Source: an uncultured Chloroflexota bacterium
GTDB lineage: Bacteria > Chloroflexota > Anaerolineae > B4-G1 > DUEL01
NCBI GenBank assembly: GCA_937138275.1
Contig: CAKZOY010000565.1
Coordinates: 1 to 8,444, forward strand
Direction of reading: 5' to 3'
Length of the DNA: 8,444 nucleotides
Numbering within the stretch: position 1 is the first letter of the stretch; each line of letters starts with the position of its first letter. A program made the translations under genes and the position numbers. Below, in pieces: positions 1-6,083 of this stretch. A model generated the notes under the pieces. That model made no database searches and was not told where the DNA came from. It saw only the letters and a list, made by a program, of their open reading frames with translations.

Positions 1-60
1 GGGGCCCAATCTCTCGCGGTCGCCGGGGCGGCGTCCACGCAGATGCACGCCCGGCTGTAA
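1..60 (+). CDS. possible C-terminal tail of an upstream gene (partial)
   Basis: The first frame from base 1 is open for 19 codons and ends at TAA (58-60). It would encode the tail GAQSLAVAGAASTQMHARL. Third codon positions are almost all G or C, as in the real genes here, and the gene would converge on the glycosyltransferase. With so few residues no family can be named and chance cannot be excluded. The following 88 bases to the glycosyltransferase stop hold only a short inverted repeat (GCGATT, 2 nt, AATCGC) and no clear terminator. Confidence 0.25.
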   Translation, partial: GAQSLAVAGAASTQMHARL

Positions 61-148
61 GCCCTTGAGGGGCGATTTCAATCGCTGAAGGACAATAGCC
101 TGAACAGTTACGGGGATTCTTTGTACGAAGGGGGTCTATGGGGTTCGG

Positions 149-829
149 TCACTTCTCAGCCCAGCGTCTCCTTCCAATCCACCAGACCATACGGAGAAAT
201 CGGAGGGTATCCTTCACGGGGTGAAAATAACTGCGCTTACCGATGCCGTAGATGGTGCGGATGGGGACCCAACCGATGGGCAGTCCCAGCCGGATTGCCT
301 CCGCGATCATCTCCACTTCCATCTCAAACCCATCGCTGGTCAATTGAAAGGATTCCAGGGCGCGGCGAGCAATCAACCGGTAGCCGCTCTGGTTATCGGG
401 GATGTACCGACCCAGGGCCAGGGAGAGCAGGACCGTCCCCAGGGGGGTGGACCACCAGCGCGGCCAGGGCATCTTGAGGAATTGCCTCTTCCCAATAATC
501 AGGTCTCCCGTTCCGGCCTCCAGCGCGGCCAGGAACTTGGGGATTTCGCAGGGGTCATGCTGACCGTCGGCGTCCAGGGTGAGGACCGCGTCATAGCCCT
601 GGGCAAGGGCCCAGACAAATCCGGTCTTCAGGGCCGCGCCCTTGCCCCGGTTCTGGGGATGCCGGACGACCGTCGCACCGGCCCTTTCGGCGACCTCCGC
701 CGTCCCGTCCGTGGACCCGTCGTCCACGACCAGGACGGGGAGATAGGTCCGTGCCTTTTCCACGATGCGTCCGATTCGCGGCGCCTCGTTCCAGGCCGGG
801 ATCAGCGCCAGAACCCGACGCTTGCTCAT
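149..829 (-). CDS. family 2 glycosyltransferase (DPM1/DPG-synthase-like)
   Basis: A 226-residue GT-A fold, family 2 glycosyltransferase. Such enzymes transfer a sugar from a nucleotide-sugar, often onto a polyprenyl phosphate, at the cytoplasmic face of the membrane. Visible motifs are the N-terminal LALIPAWNE, the nucleotide-binding VVDDGSTDGT (34-43), RGKGAALKTG (61-70), the metal-binding DADGQHDP (86-93) and the acceptor-side DNQSGYR (145-151) with E172 downstream. No C-terminal membrane helices follow the catalytic domain, so this is the short soluble form. The frame is open to 919, but ATG at 829 is preferred: the family alignment begins there and GGTGAGG lies 11 nt upstream. The gene stands alone behind a terminator (911-947). 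Its acceptor cannot be told from sequence, and it does not obviously belong to the methyl-transfer locus. Confidence 0.9.
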   Translation of the reverse strand: MSKRRVLALIPAWNEAPRIGRIVEKARTYLPVLVVDDGSTDGTAEVAERAGATVVRHPQNRGKGAALKTGFVWALAQGYDAVLTLDADGQHDPCEIPKFLAALEAGTGDLIIGKRQFLKMPWPRWWSTPLGTVLLSLALGRYIPDNQSGYRLIARRALESFQLTSDGFEMEVEMIAEAIRLGLPIGWVPIRTIYGIGKRSYFHPVKDTLRFLRMVWWIGRRRWAEK

Positions 830-910
830 CGGAAACTGTGCCTCACCGACAGAGTGTTCCACAGGCTTCCTTTCTGCTGGGGACTTATGTGCCCCTTTAT
901 TGTACCTGAC

Positions 911-947
911 AAAAATCATCCCGCAAGCCAGCAGCCTGCGGGATGAT
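911..947 (-). terminator. intrinsic terminator after the pterin methyltransferase gene
   Basis: A perfect 11-bp inverted repeat, ATCATCCCGCA (915-925) and TGCGGGATGAT (937-947), encloses an 11-nt loop. Read on the minus strand the stem is followed directly by a run of five T (complement of 911-915). It lies 5 nt past the stop codon of the methyltransferase gene and about 80 nt before the glycosyltransferase start, so the two genes are probably separate transcripts. Confidence 0.85.
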
Positions 948-952
948 TCGGC

Positions 953-1753
953 TCAGGCGCGCCCCAGCCGTCCCTCCCGGAACGCCTTCGTGTACTGCCG
1001 ACAGAAGCGGTCCCGACCCAGCACCACCTCGGTCGCCATCAGCGTCTCCATCACCCCGTGGTCCAGCGGGTCCATAATCGCCGCGTCCAGCCCCATATAG
1101 AGCGCCAACGTCAGAAAGGCCCGGTTGACAAGAGAGCGCATCGGTAACCCAAACGAGATGTTGCTCAGGCCGACGCTGAAGCGCACGGAGGGGTACTCGG
1201 CCCGCAACCGCCGCATCGTCTCCAGGGCGACCAGCGCGCCGTCCTGCTGGGTGGCGACTGCCAGCACCAGCGGGTCTATGTAGACCTGGTCGTCGGGGAC
1301 TCCGGCGGCGCGGGTGTGCTCCATCACCTTGTGGGCCACCCGCAGGCGGCTCTCCACATCCTTGGGGATCCCCGCGTCGTCTATGAGGACGGCGATCACC
1401 CCGGCGGTCCGGCCGGGGATCAGGGGCAGGATTCCTGTGAGCCGGGATTCCTCGCCGCTGATGGAGTTGATGAGCGGAGGGCGCTGGGTGCGCTCCAGCG
1501 CCGCGGCCAGCGCCTGGGGGTTAGCGCTATCCAGACAGAGGGGCGTATCCGTCACCGCCTGGACGGTCTCCACCAGCCAGACCAGGTCCTCGGGCTCGCG
1601 GGTGGCGGGAGTGCCCGCGTTGACGTCCACGTAGTGCGCCCCCGCCCCTACCTGCCGGAGGGCCAGATTCTGGATAAACGCCGCGTCCCGCGCCATCACC
1701 GCTTCGCCGACTTTCTTGAGAGTACCGTTAATCTTTTCTCCGATGATCAGCAT
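953..1753 (-). CDS. methyltetrahydrofolate:corrinoid methyltransferase (pterin-binding, AcsE/MtgA type)
   Basis: A 266-residue TIM-barrel pterin-binding (dihydropteroate-synthase-like) methyltransferase. It moves a methyl group between tetrahydrofolate and the cobalt of a corrinoid protein, as AcsE does in the Wood-Ljungdahl pathway and as MT-II enzymes do in O-demethylase or glycine-betaine systems. Visible motifs are GEKING (5-10), DVNAG (43-47), LDSAN with D75, INSIS with N96, YIDPL with D160 and GLSNISFGLP with N198. From memory, D75, N96, D160 and N199 are the pterin-site residues of Moorella MeTr, so numbering nearly coincides. This supports ATG at 1753, which has a perfect AGGAGG (1762-1767) 8 nt upstream, over the longer open frame to 1807. 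No CFeSP genes adjoin it. With UroD-like and corrinoid genes on the same strand, a role as MT-II for that system is more likely than a dedicated acetyl-CoA role, but this is inference. Confidence 0.92.
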   Translation of the reverse strand: MLIIGEKINGTLKKVGEAVMARDAAFIQNLALRQVGAGAHYVDVNAGTPATREPEDLVWLVETVQAVTDTPLCLDSANPQALAAALERTQRPPLINSISGEESRLTGILPLIPGRTAGVIAVLIDDAGIPKDVESRLRVAHKVMEHTRAAGVPDDQVYIDPLVLAVATQQDGALVALETMRRLRAEYPSVRFSVGLSNISFGLPMRSLVNRAFLTLALYMGLDAAIMDPLDHGVMETLMATEVVLGRDRFCRQYTKAFREGRLGRA

Positions 1754-1872
1754 CCTGCAAACCTCCTGGTCTGAAAATAAACTGCGGTTCGGCTCGTGGG
1801 TGGTCACTCCGATAGGTAGTGATAAACCTGATCGCCCAGTTCTATGCCGGTTTCATTTGCCCTTCCCCCTTA

Positions 1873-1931
1873 CCCCCTCCCCATTGAGGGCGGACGGATC
1901 GTCCGGCCCCTACAACCCCACGGGGAGGGGG
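1873..1931. repeat. hairpin 1 of the nested element
   Basis: CCCCCTCCCC (1873-1882) is perfectly complementary to GGGGAGGGGG (1922-1931). Nested inside is a second stem, GGGC/CGGACG around a GAT loop paired with CGTCCG/GCCCC (1888-1910), followed by CCCCTACAA. Short GGGCG...CGCCCCTACA hairpins are a common dispersed intergenic repeat type (from memory). Confidence 0.7.
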
Positions 1932-1940
1932 AAGAAAAAC

Positions 1941-1985
1941 GGGGTTTTGCGGGGCGGCGGCTTCGCCGCCGCCCCGCAAAACCCC
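1941..1985. repeat. hairpin 2: perfect 21-bp palindrome with TTC loop
   Basis: Arms 1941-1961 and 1965-1985 are perfectly complementary over 21 bp, starting GGGGTTTTGC and ending GCAAAACCCC, with a GGCGGC/TTC/GCCGCC top. It has no T-run on either side and so is not an ordinary intrinsic terminator, but it would fold very stably in RNA or as a cruciform. Confidence 0.85.
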
Positions 1986-1992
1986 TCTCTAT

Positions 1993-2032
1993 CCCCCCTC
2001 TCCCCCGCCCGCAGGGCAGGGGGAGAGGGGGG
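1993..2032. repeat. hairpin 3: 18-bp C/G-tract stem
   Basis: CCCCCCTCTCCCCC (1993-2006) pairs perfectly with GGGGGAGAGGGGGG (2019-2032). The stem continues with GCCC/GGGC around a GCA loop, leaving one bulged A (2018). It follows hairpin 2 after 7 nt. Confidence 0.8.
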
Positions 2033-2097
2033 ACCAAGGGGGGTGAGGGGGCATTTGCCCAGAATCACTACTCACCGGAGTGACTGCCGGCTCGTGG

Positions 2098-2302
2098 TAT
2101 CCAGGACGCTATTTTCATGCTTTATGGTGCCCTTGGGGGCATGTTAAACTGCGAAGAGAATCTGTGACATTTTACCACAGCGATGCCGAAACACCAATTT
2201 CATAGGCTTGTGCAGCAAATCCCTTTCAGGGAGCAGCGCGCCCGCGAAGTCAAGGAGAAAGTGGGGTTTGTGAGGGCGGCTTCGCCGCCCGCCCCGGCAA
2301 CG
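2098..2302. other. intergenic stretch between the element and the MFS gene
   Basis: No convincing gene. It contains a candidate minus-strand promoter (2169-2197), a short stem TGCCC, 4 nt, GGGCA (2128-2141), a 5-bp stem (2220-2232) and a 7-bp GGGCGGC/TTC/GCCGCCC hairpin (2274-2290) just past the MFS stop. That last hairpin lacks a T-run on the minus strand, so it is at best a weak terminator. Its loop and upper stem match those of the 21-bp palindrome at 1941-1985. Confidence 0.5.
2169..2197 (-). promoter_or_regulatory. candidate sigma70-type promoter for the pterin methyltransferase gene
   Basis: On the minus strand TTGGTG (2192-2197) and TAAAAT (2169-2174) are separated by exactly 17 nt, placing a start near 2162. 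If real, the message leader to ATG at 1753 is about 400 nt and includes the whole inserted element. Without the insertion it would be about 110 nt. The -35 box matches consensus at 4 of 6, so confidence is modest. Confidence 0.4.
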
Positions 2303-3922
2303 CTACGGCGCCGGAGAATCTTCAGCAACCGACTTCTGTTCTGTCGCTTCGGTGCCGATGACGATTTCGGGGATGGTCAGAATGAGCAGGAAGGAGATCG
2401 CCATCGTCGCTGCGCCGATCCAGAAGACGGCGCGAAGGCCTTCCTCCAGCGCGCCACGAATTGCCTGAACCGTCTGCTCCAGAAGATCGGATCCCCGATC
2501 TCCCGCTTTCTGGAAGGACCCCTGAAGGGCCGTCAGCGCTTCTGCCGAAAGCAGCACTCGGGGGTCCGCCAGCAAGGCCCGCATGGCCGGATCCATCATC
2601 TGGTCCAATTCCGCGGGAAGGACAGCCTCCAGAGCGTTTGTATATGTGCCATTCATCACCGAGCCCAGAATCGCCGGGGCAACCGCCGCGCCGATCACCA
2701 CGAAGAAATACATCGCGCCGGTCGCTACCCCCAGCAACCGCTTTGGGACGGCGTACTGGGCAACCAGTGCGTTGATGGTGGGAATGGTGCCCAGACCCAG
2801 ACCCGCCATCGTGGAGACAACGAAATTCCATATCACCGGCGTCTTCCTGGTGAGAAGGACCATGCCGAACATCGTTGCGGTGAGGAGAGCGTATCCGGCG
2901 ATGTACATCCACTTATAACGTCGGGTGCGGGCGATGAGGAAGCCCGCCGGTACGCCCATAAAGGCCATCAGCACGCTGAAGGGAGTCAATACCTGCCCGC
3001 TCAGGGTCGCGCTGGCGTTCTGAACACCTTGCAGGAAGAGGGGCAGGTAAACCATCACCGCCGTCAGTCCGAAAAGGGAAAGCAGGCCCGCGGCCGCGGC
3101 AGTGATGAAGGTCCGGTTGACCAGCACTTCCGGGTCCAGCACCGGTCCAGCCGCGCGTGCCTCCACCCGCAGGAAGGCCGCCCAGAGGACCACCGACGCG
3201 CCCAGAGTTCCGATGACCGGAAGGGACCCCCAGGGATGCATAGAGCCCGCCCAGGAGAACCCCAGGACCATTGCGGAGGAAGCAAGGGTCAACAGGAGGG
3301 AACCGAGCCAGTCTATCCGGTAGGCAGCCCGCTGGGCCAGTGAGGGCACCCCGCTCTGGACCAGTATCCCGGAAGCGATCAGGAAGGGTACGCAGAGCCA
3401 GAAGAGGTATCGCCAACTGAGGGCATCCGTCAGCCAGCCACCCAGGGAGGGGCCGACGAGGGCGGCGATCCCCGCCGGGATGTTCAGCAGGCCGGCCCAT
3501 CGGCCCCGCTCTACTGGCTCAAAGAAGTCCCCGAGTACCGAGAAGCAGAGCGGTGCGATCGCTCCCTGGCCCAGGCCGAGGAGGCCGCGGGCGGCAATGA
3601 AGGCGACGAAATTCCGGCTGAGCGCGCTCAGGACTGCACCCATTGCGAACAGGGCCAGAGAGAGCAGCAGCAGCACCCGACGGCCGTGCATGTCCGAAAG
3701 TTTGCCGAAGATGAGAGTCACCAGCGCCGACGTCAGGGCCGGGATGGATACCGCCCAGGAGTAGAGGGCCATCCCGTTCAGTTCCGCCGCGACGCGCGGC
3801 AGAAGGGCCGACTGGCCGTAAAAGATAAAGTTGGAAGCGAAAAAGGCCAGAAAGATAGCAGCTAATCCGACGGTGGTGGACGGCCATCTGGGTGAATCCA
3901 GGGAAGGGGGAGTTTGCACCAT
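2303..3922 (-). CDS. MFS transporter, DHA2 (EmrB/QacA-like) 14-helix family
   Basis: A 539-residue integral membrane proton-coupled transporter of the major facilitator superfamily. Hydrophobic segments run from about 17 to 520, in the number expected for the 14-helix DHA2 branch. Motif A is GKLSDMHGRR (73-82) in the first cytoplasmic loop, and the antiporter motif C region is GIAALVGPSLGGWL (151-164) followed by SWRYLFW (169-175). The long polar stretch 425-495 before the last helix is typical of the outer loop between helices 13 and 14. The frame is open far upstream, but that part overlaps the neighbouring gene antisense-free on the same strand, so ATG at 3922 is used. It has no clear ribosome binding site. 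It lies 22 nt past the T-run of a terminator, so it needs its own promoter or read-through. Related proteins mostly export drugs or small organics. Its place here suggests a link to the methyl donor or its product, which is unproven. Confidence 0.92.
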   Translation of the reverse strand: MVQTPPSLDSPRWPSTTVGLAAIFLAFFASNFIFYGQSALLPRVAAELNGMALYSWAVSIPALTSALVTLIFGKLSDMHGRRVLLLLSLALFAMGAVLSALSRNFVAFIAARGLLGLGQGAIAPLCFSVLGDFFEPVERGRWAGLLNIPAGIAALVGPSLGGWLTDALSWRYLFWLCVPFLIASGILVQSGVPSLAQRAAYRIDWLGSLLLTLASSAMVLGFSWAGSMHPWGSLPVIGTLGASVVLWAAFLRVEARAAGPVLDPEVLVNRTFITAAAAGLLSLFGLTAVMVYLPLFLQGVQNASATLSGQVLTPFSVLMAFMGVPAGFLIARTRRYKWMYIAGYALLTATMFGMVLLTRKTPVIWNFVVSTMAGLGLGTIPTINALVAQYAVPKRLLGVATGAMYFFVVIGAAVAPAILGSVMNGTYTNALEAVLPAELDQMMDPAMRALLADPRVLLSAEALTALQGSFQKAGDRGSDLLEQTVQAIRGALEEGLRAVFWIGAATMAISFLLILTIPEIVIGTEATEQKSVAEDSPAP

Positions 3923-3943
3923 AGACTTTCGGGTAGTATGACT

Positions 3944-3982
3944 AAAAATGGCCTCCCGCGGCTGGAGGGCCTGCGGGAGGCC
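3944..3982 (-). terminator. intrinsic terminator of the DUF1638-CP1-methyltransferase operon
   Basis: GGCCTCCCGC (3950-3959) and GCGGGAGGCC (3973-3982) form a perfect 10-bp stem with a 13-nt loop. On the minus strand it is followed by A and five T (3944-3949). It starts 17 nt after the stop codon of the UroD-like gene and separates that operon from the MFS gene. Confidence 0.85.
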
Positions 3983-3999
3983 GAAGAGGGGGAGGGGGA

Positions 4000-5346
4000 T
4001 CAGTATTTTCCGTATGCCCGCGCTGCCCGGAGGAAAGTATGGATGTTCTCCGGGCGCGCGTGGTCCAGCACGATGCCGGGGGCCAGGAAGAAGCCACCAT
4101 CCTGCCCAACCGTTTCCACCAGGCCCCGAACGTAGTCTTCCATCTCCTGGGGCGTGCCGGCATAGAAGAGGGCGCCGGGGACATTGCCCCCGAAGCAAGC
4201 CCAACTGCCAAAGAACTTCTTGACATTCTGCATATCCGTCCGGTCAAAGAGCCACATCGTCGTACCAGCCGGCAGGCCCGATTCGGCGATGAGGTCCAGA
4301 CGCTCGTCGTAACTCCCCTCCACGAAGAGGAAGGGGACCGCGCCACCCTCAATCAGTCCAAGGATGGTCGCTTTAAGCGTCGGCCAGTAGAACTTCAAGA
4401 ACTGTTCGCGGGACATAAAGCCGTCAGCGCCCTTATGGAGGGGGATGAAGACAATGGGGTGCTGCCCGAGCGCGGAGGCCTGGAGCCCCATCTGGATGGC
4501 GATCGGCGTCAATCGCTCTACCGCTGCCAGTACCTTGGTAGGCCAACGGTGCAGGTCCAGCATCACGCCGCGAGTCCCTCGCAAAGTGTCGCCCAAGAAA
4601 TCAAAGGGGGCCTTCGTGAAACCGCCGAAGAAACTGGGGATGCCGTATTGGGTCACCAATTGGTCAGTGGCCCGGCCATAGGCGGCCAGACACTCGCCGG
4701 TCAGCTGGACGGCTTCCAGAAAGGCCTGGAATGCTTGCTGGACCGGTGGTGCGCCGGATACGCCCAGCAGGAAGGTAAGGAAGGGCATCTCGGTCACAGT
4801 ATAAAAGGTGGGCAACAACTGAAACCCTTCCAGTGCCTTGCAAACGCGCGGGATGAAAACGCGCAGGCAGAAGCCATCGGGATCGGCGATCAGGGCATCG
4901 TATTCGTTGGCGCTCATATACTCTCCCTCCACCATCTGGAAGGAGATATGGGGCGGAAGGGCCTGGGAGGGGATGGCACTGCCCGGCCAGCGGTACAAGG
5001 TGTAGCCCACCCGATCGTAGGCCCGACCCGGGTACGTGAGCACGACCTGGTACTCCGGCTGGAAGTCCTGGTGGAATTTCAGCACCGCCTCCGGGCCCTT
5101 CACGTAGTCGTACATAATATCCGCCTGGCTGATCCCGGCATACTCCGCCATAAAAGCCCCGATGAGGAGCATAGACGGGACCTGGTCCGGCTTCTTCCGT
5201 TGGAGGATGTCCTTGATCCGCTGGACCCGACGCTGGTAGGTCTGGGCGACCTCCGGGGAAGCGAAGGGCTTCCCTTCGGTGGACATCCAGGCGGCGAAAA
5301 GGGCTTCCCGTTTTTCATCTGGAGTCATTCGGGTTTGTGCAGCCAT
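4000..5346 (-). CDS. UroD-superfamily corrinoid methyltransferase (MT-I type, divergent zinc site)
   Basis: A 448-residue protein of the uroporphyrinogen decarboxylase fold, in the branch (MtaA, CmuA, O-demethylase MT-I enzymes) that transfers methyl groups to or from corrinoid proteins. It is about 100 residues longer than MtaA-type members. Family landmarks are LHKGADGFMSREQF (303-316), GLIEGGAVPFLFVEGSYDERLDLI (start 330), CFGGNVPGALFYAGTPQEM (from 384) and a C-terminal LDHARPEN (427-434). The HxCG zinc motif of MtaA/CmuA is replaced by VEGS (342-345), while a Cys remains at 384. That fits a subclass seen in anaerobes as 'uroporphyrinogen decarboxylase family protein' (from memory). True heme synthesis is unlikely given the neighbours. 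The gene starts 3 nt after the CP1 stop, with its GGAGGG site (5353-5358) overlapping the CP1 end, so the two are translationally tied and CP1 is the likely partner. The methyl donor is unknown. Confidence 0.88.
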   Translation of the reverse strand: MAAQTRMTPDEKREALFAAWMSTEGKPFASPEVAQTYQRRVQRIKDILQRKKPDQVPSMLLIGAFMAEYAGISQADIMYDYVKGPEAVLKFHQDFQPEYQVVLTYPGRAYDRVGYTLYRWPGSAIPSQALPPHISFQMVEGEYMSANEYDALIADPDGFCLRVFIPRVCKALEGFQLLPTFYTVTEMPFLTFLLGVSGAPPVQQAFQAFLEAVQLTGECLAAYGRATDQLVTQYGIPSFFGGFTKAPFDFLGDTLRGTRGVMLDLHRWPTKVLAAVERLTPIAIQMGLQASALGQHPIVFIPLHKGADGFMSREQFLKFYWPTLKATILGLIEGGAVPFLFVEGSYDERLDLIAESGLPAGTTMWLFDRTDMQNVKKFFGSWACFGGNVPGALFYAGTPQEMEDYVRGLVETVGQDGGFFLAPGIVLDHARPENIHTFLRAARAYGKY

Positions 5347-5349
5347 GGC

Positions 5350-5982
5350 TTACCCTCCGATCCACTGTTTGGCAAGATTGACGGCGGCCATCGCGTCCCG
5401 TCCCCAGGCATCCGCCCCGGTGTAGGCCCGCACGTGCTCGTCCACCGAGCCGCCGCCGATCATCACCTTCACCTTATCCCGCAGCCCTGCAGCATCCAGC
5501 GCCTGGATCGTCTCCTTCATAGCATCAAACGCCAGCGTCAGAAAGCCGCTGAGGCCCACCACCTGGGGCTGAAACTCCTTGACCGCCTCCACGAACTTCT
5601 GGACGGGCACATCCACCCCCAGGTCCAGCACCTCAAAGCCGTTGGCATCCAGCATAAACACCACGATGTTCTTGCCGATGTCGTGGATGTCTCCGGCGAC
5701 GGTGCCGATGAGCACTTTGCCCTCCCGTTTGGCGGCCTGAGTTTTCGCCAGCAGAGGCTTCACCATCTCGGAGATCTGGCTGAGCATCTCGCCAGCCAGC
5801 AGGAGTTCGGGGAGGAAGTACTCCCCCTTCTCGTAGCGCTGGCCGACAATGTCCATCGCCGCGCGAGTGGCATCCAGGATATCCAGCGGGTCGGCGCCGC
5901 TTTCCACCATCTGGCGGGCCAGCCCGACCGCTTCCTCCTCTCGCATATCGGCGAGCGCCTGGATTAACACTTCTTTACTCAT
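5350..5982 (-). CDS. methyltransferase cognate corrinoid protein CP1 (MtgC/MtaC/MtbC-like)
   Basis: A 210-residue cobalamin-binding methyl carrier. Residues 1-88 form the four-helix cap domain (methionine-synthase B12-binding 1 type, with VGQRYEKGEYFLPELLLAGE at 46-65). Residues 89-210 form the Rossmann B12 domain, with the cobalt-ligating DIHDIG (98-103, H100 the lower ligand), GLSGFLT (143-149) and GGG (176-178). It carries the methyl group on Co(III) between MT-I and MT-II enzymes in the cytoplasm. ATG at 5982 is chosen over the longer frame to 6087 because AAAGGAGG lies 4 nt upstream and family N-termini begin there. It is second in the minus-strand operon, 101 nt after the DUF1638 gene, with no clear terminator between. 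It is about 60% identical by hand count to CP2 over the 62-residue B12 core, so the two are diverged paralogues. Confidence 0.95.
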   Translation of the reverse strand: MSKEVLIQALADMREEEAVGLARQMVESGADPLDILDATRAAMDIVGQRYEKGEYFLPELLLAGEMLSQISEMVKPLLAKTQAAKREGKVLIGTVAGDIHDIGKNIVVFMLDANGFEVLDLGVDVPVQKFVEAVKEFQPQVVGLSGFLTLAFDAMKETIQALDAAGLRDKVKVMIGGGSVDEHVRAYTGADAWGRDAMAAVNLAKQWIGG

Positions 5983-6083
5983 TGTACCTCCTTTGAAGTG
6001 GGATTGTGGATTCCGTTTATGGGTTATTTCCGGCAAATTATGTCCCCCACAGGGCTTTCCTAAAGGATGACCCGTACCTTCGT

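Larger units (their letters stand above)
1863..2051. mobile_element. putative nested C/G-tract element inside the 288-bp element
   Basis: The near-terminal inverted repeat is CCCCCTTACCCCC (1865-1877) against GGGGGTGAGGGGG (2039-2051), matching at 12 of 13. A 9-bp direct repeat CATTTGCCC flanks the block at 1854-1862 and 2052-2060. Removing the block and one repeat copy leaves a continuous outer element of about 90 bp. The interior is made almost wholly of hairpins. The C-rich arms resemble intergenic repeats often seen in Chloroflexota and uncultured-bacterial contigs (from memory). The left arm starts 2 nt inside the direct repeat, so the exact boundary is uncertain and the repeat could be chance. 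Confidence 0.45.
1800..2087. mobile_element. putative non-autonomous transposable element (MITE-like), 288 bp
   Basis: The ends form an imperfect terminal inverted repeat. The left end reads GTCACTCCG, 4 nt, GTAGTGAT (1803-1823), and the reverse complement of 2064-2084 is the same outside the 4 variable bases (18 of 21 identical). Extended to 1800-1823 and 2064-2087 it matches at 19 of 24. An exact 10-bp direct repeat CGGCTCGTGG abuts both outer edges (1790-1799 and 2088-2097), as expected of a target-site duplication. Each end is itself partly palindromic (TCACT, 9 nt, AGTGA). No transposase is encoded. A 10-bp duplication would fit IS4-family-like transposases, but the source is unknown. 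It sits in the 5' region of the pterin methyltransferase gene. Confidence 0.65.

Noticed and set aside
70..110. CRISPR-repeat-like GATTTCAATCGCTGAAGGAC near the left edge
   Set aside because: It occurs once only, with no second copy or spacer structure in the window.
1754..1807. Upstream start for the pterin methyltransferase
   Set aside because: The first 18 codons are not family-like and run into the mobile-element end. The ATG at 1753 has an ideal ribosome binding site and gives the expected residue numbering.
2183..3343. Plus-strand open frame of 386 codons antisense to the MFS gene
   Set aside because: It is rich in R, G, H and Q with no domain, and the MFS reading on the other strand is unambiguous.
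3923..4204. N-terminal extension of the MFS protein
   Set aside because: It reads through the terminator and the end of the preceding gene in another frame. It is Pro/Gly/Arg-rich and has no transporter features.
4000..5346. Genuine uroporphyrinogen decarboxylase of heme synthesis
   Set aside because: The protein is about 100 residues too long, lacks the usual N-terminal RQAGR-type motif, and is tightly coupled to a corrinoid protein gene.
4039..5967. Long plus-strand open frame (642 codons) antisense to the UroD-like and CP1 genes
   Set aside because: The protein has no recognisable domain and is His/Gly/Leu/Gln-rich in the way antisense GC-rich frames are. The opposite strand holds two clear families with ribosome binding sites.
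5350..5982. Fragment of cobalamin-dependent methionine synthase (MetH)
   Set aside because: Length, cap plus B12 domain only, complete ends and a proper start site match stand-alone methyltransferase corrinoid proteins, not a broken MetH.
5983..6083. Internal promoter in front of the CP1 gene (CATAAT with TTTAGG 16 nt upstream)
   Set aside because: The -35 match is poor (3 of 6). With no terminator before it, simple read-through from the DUF1638 gene explains expression.
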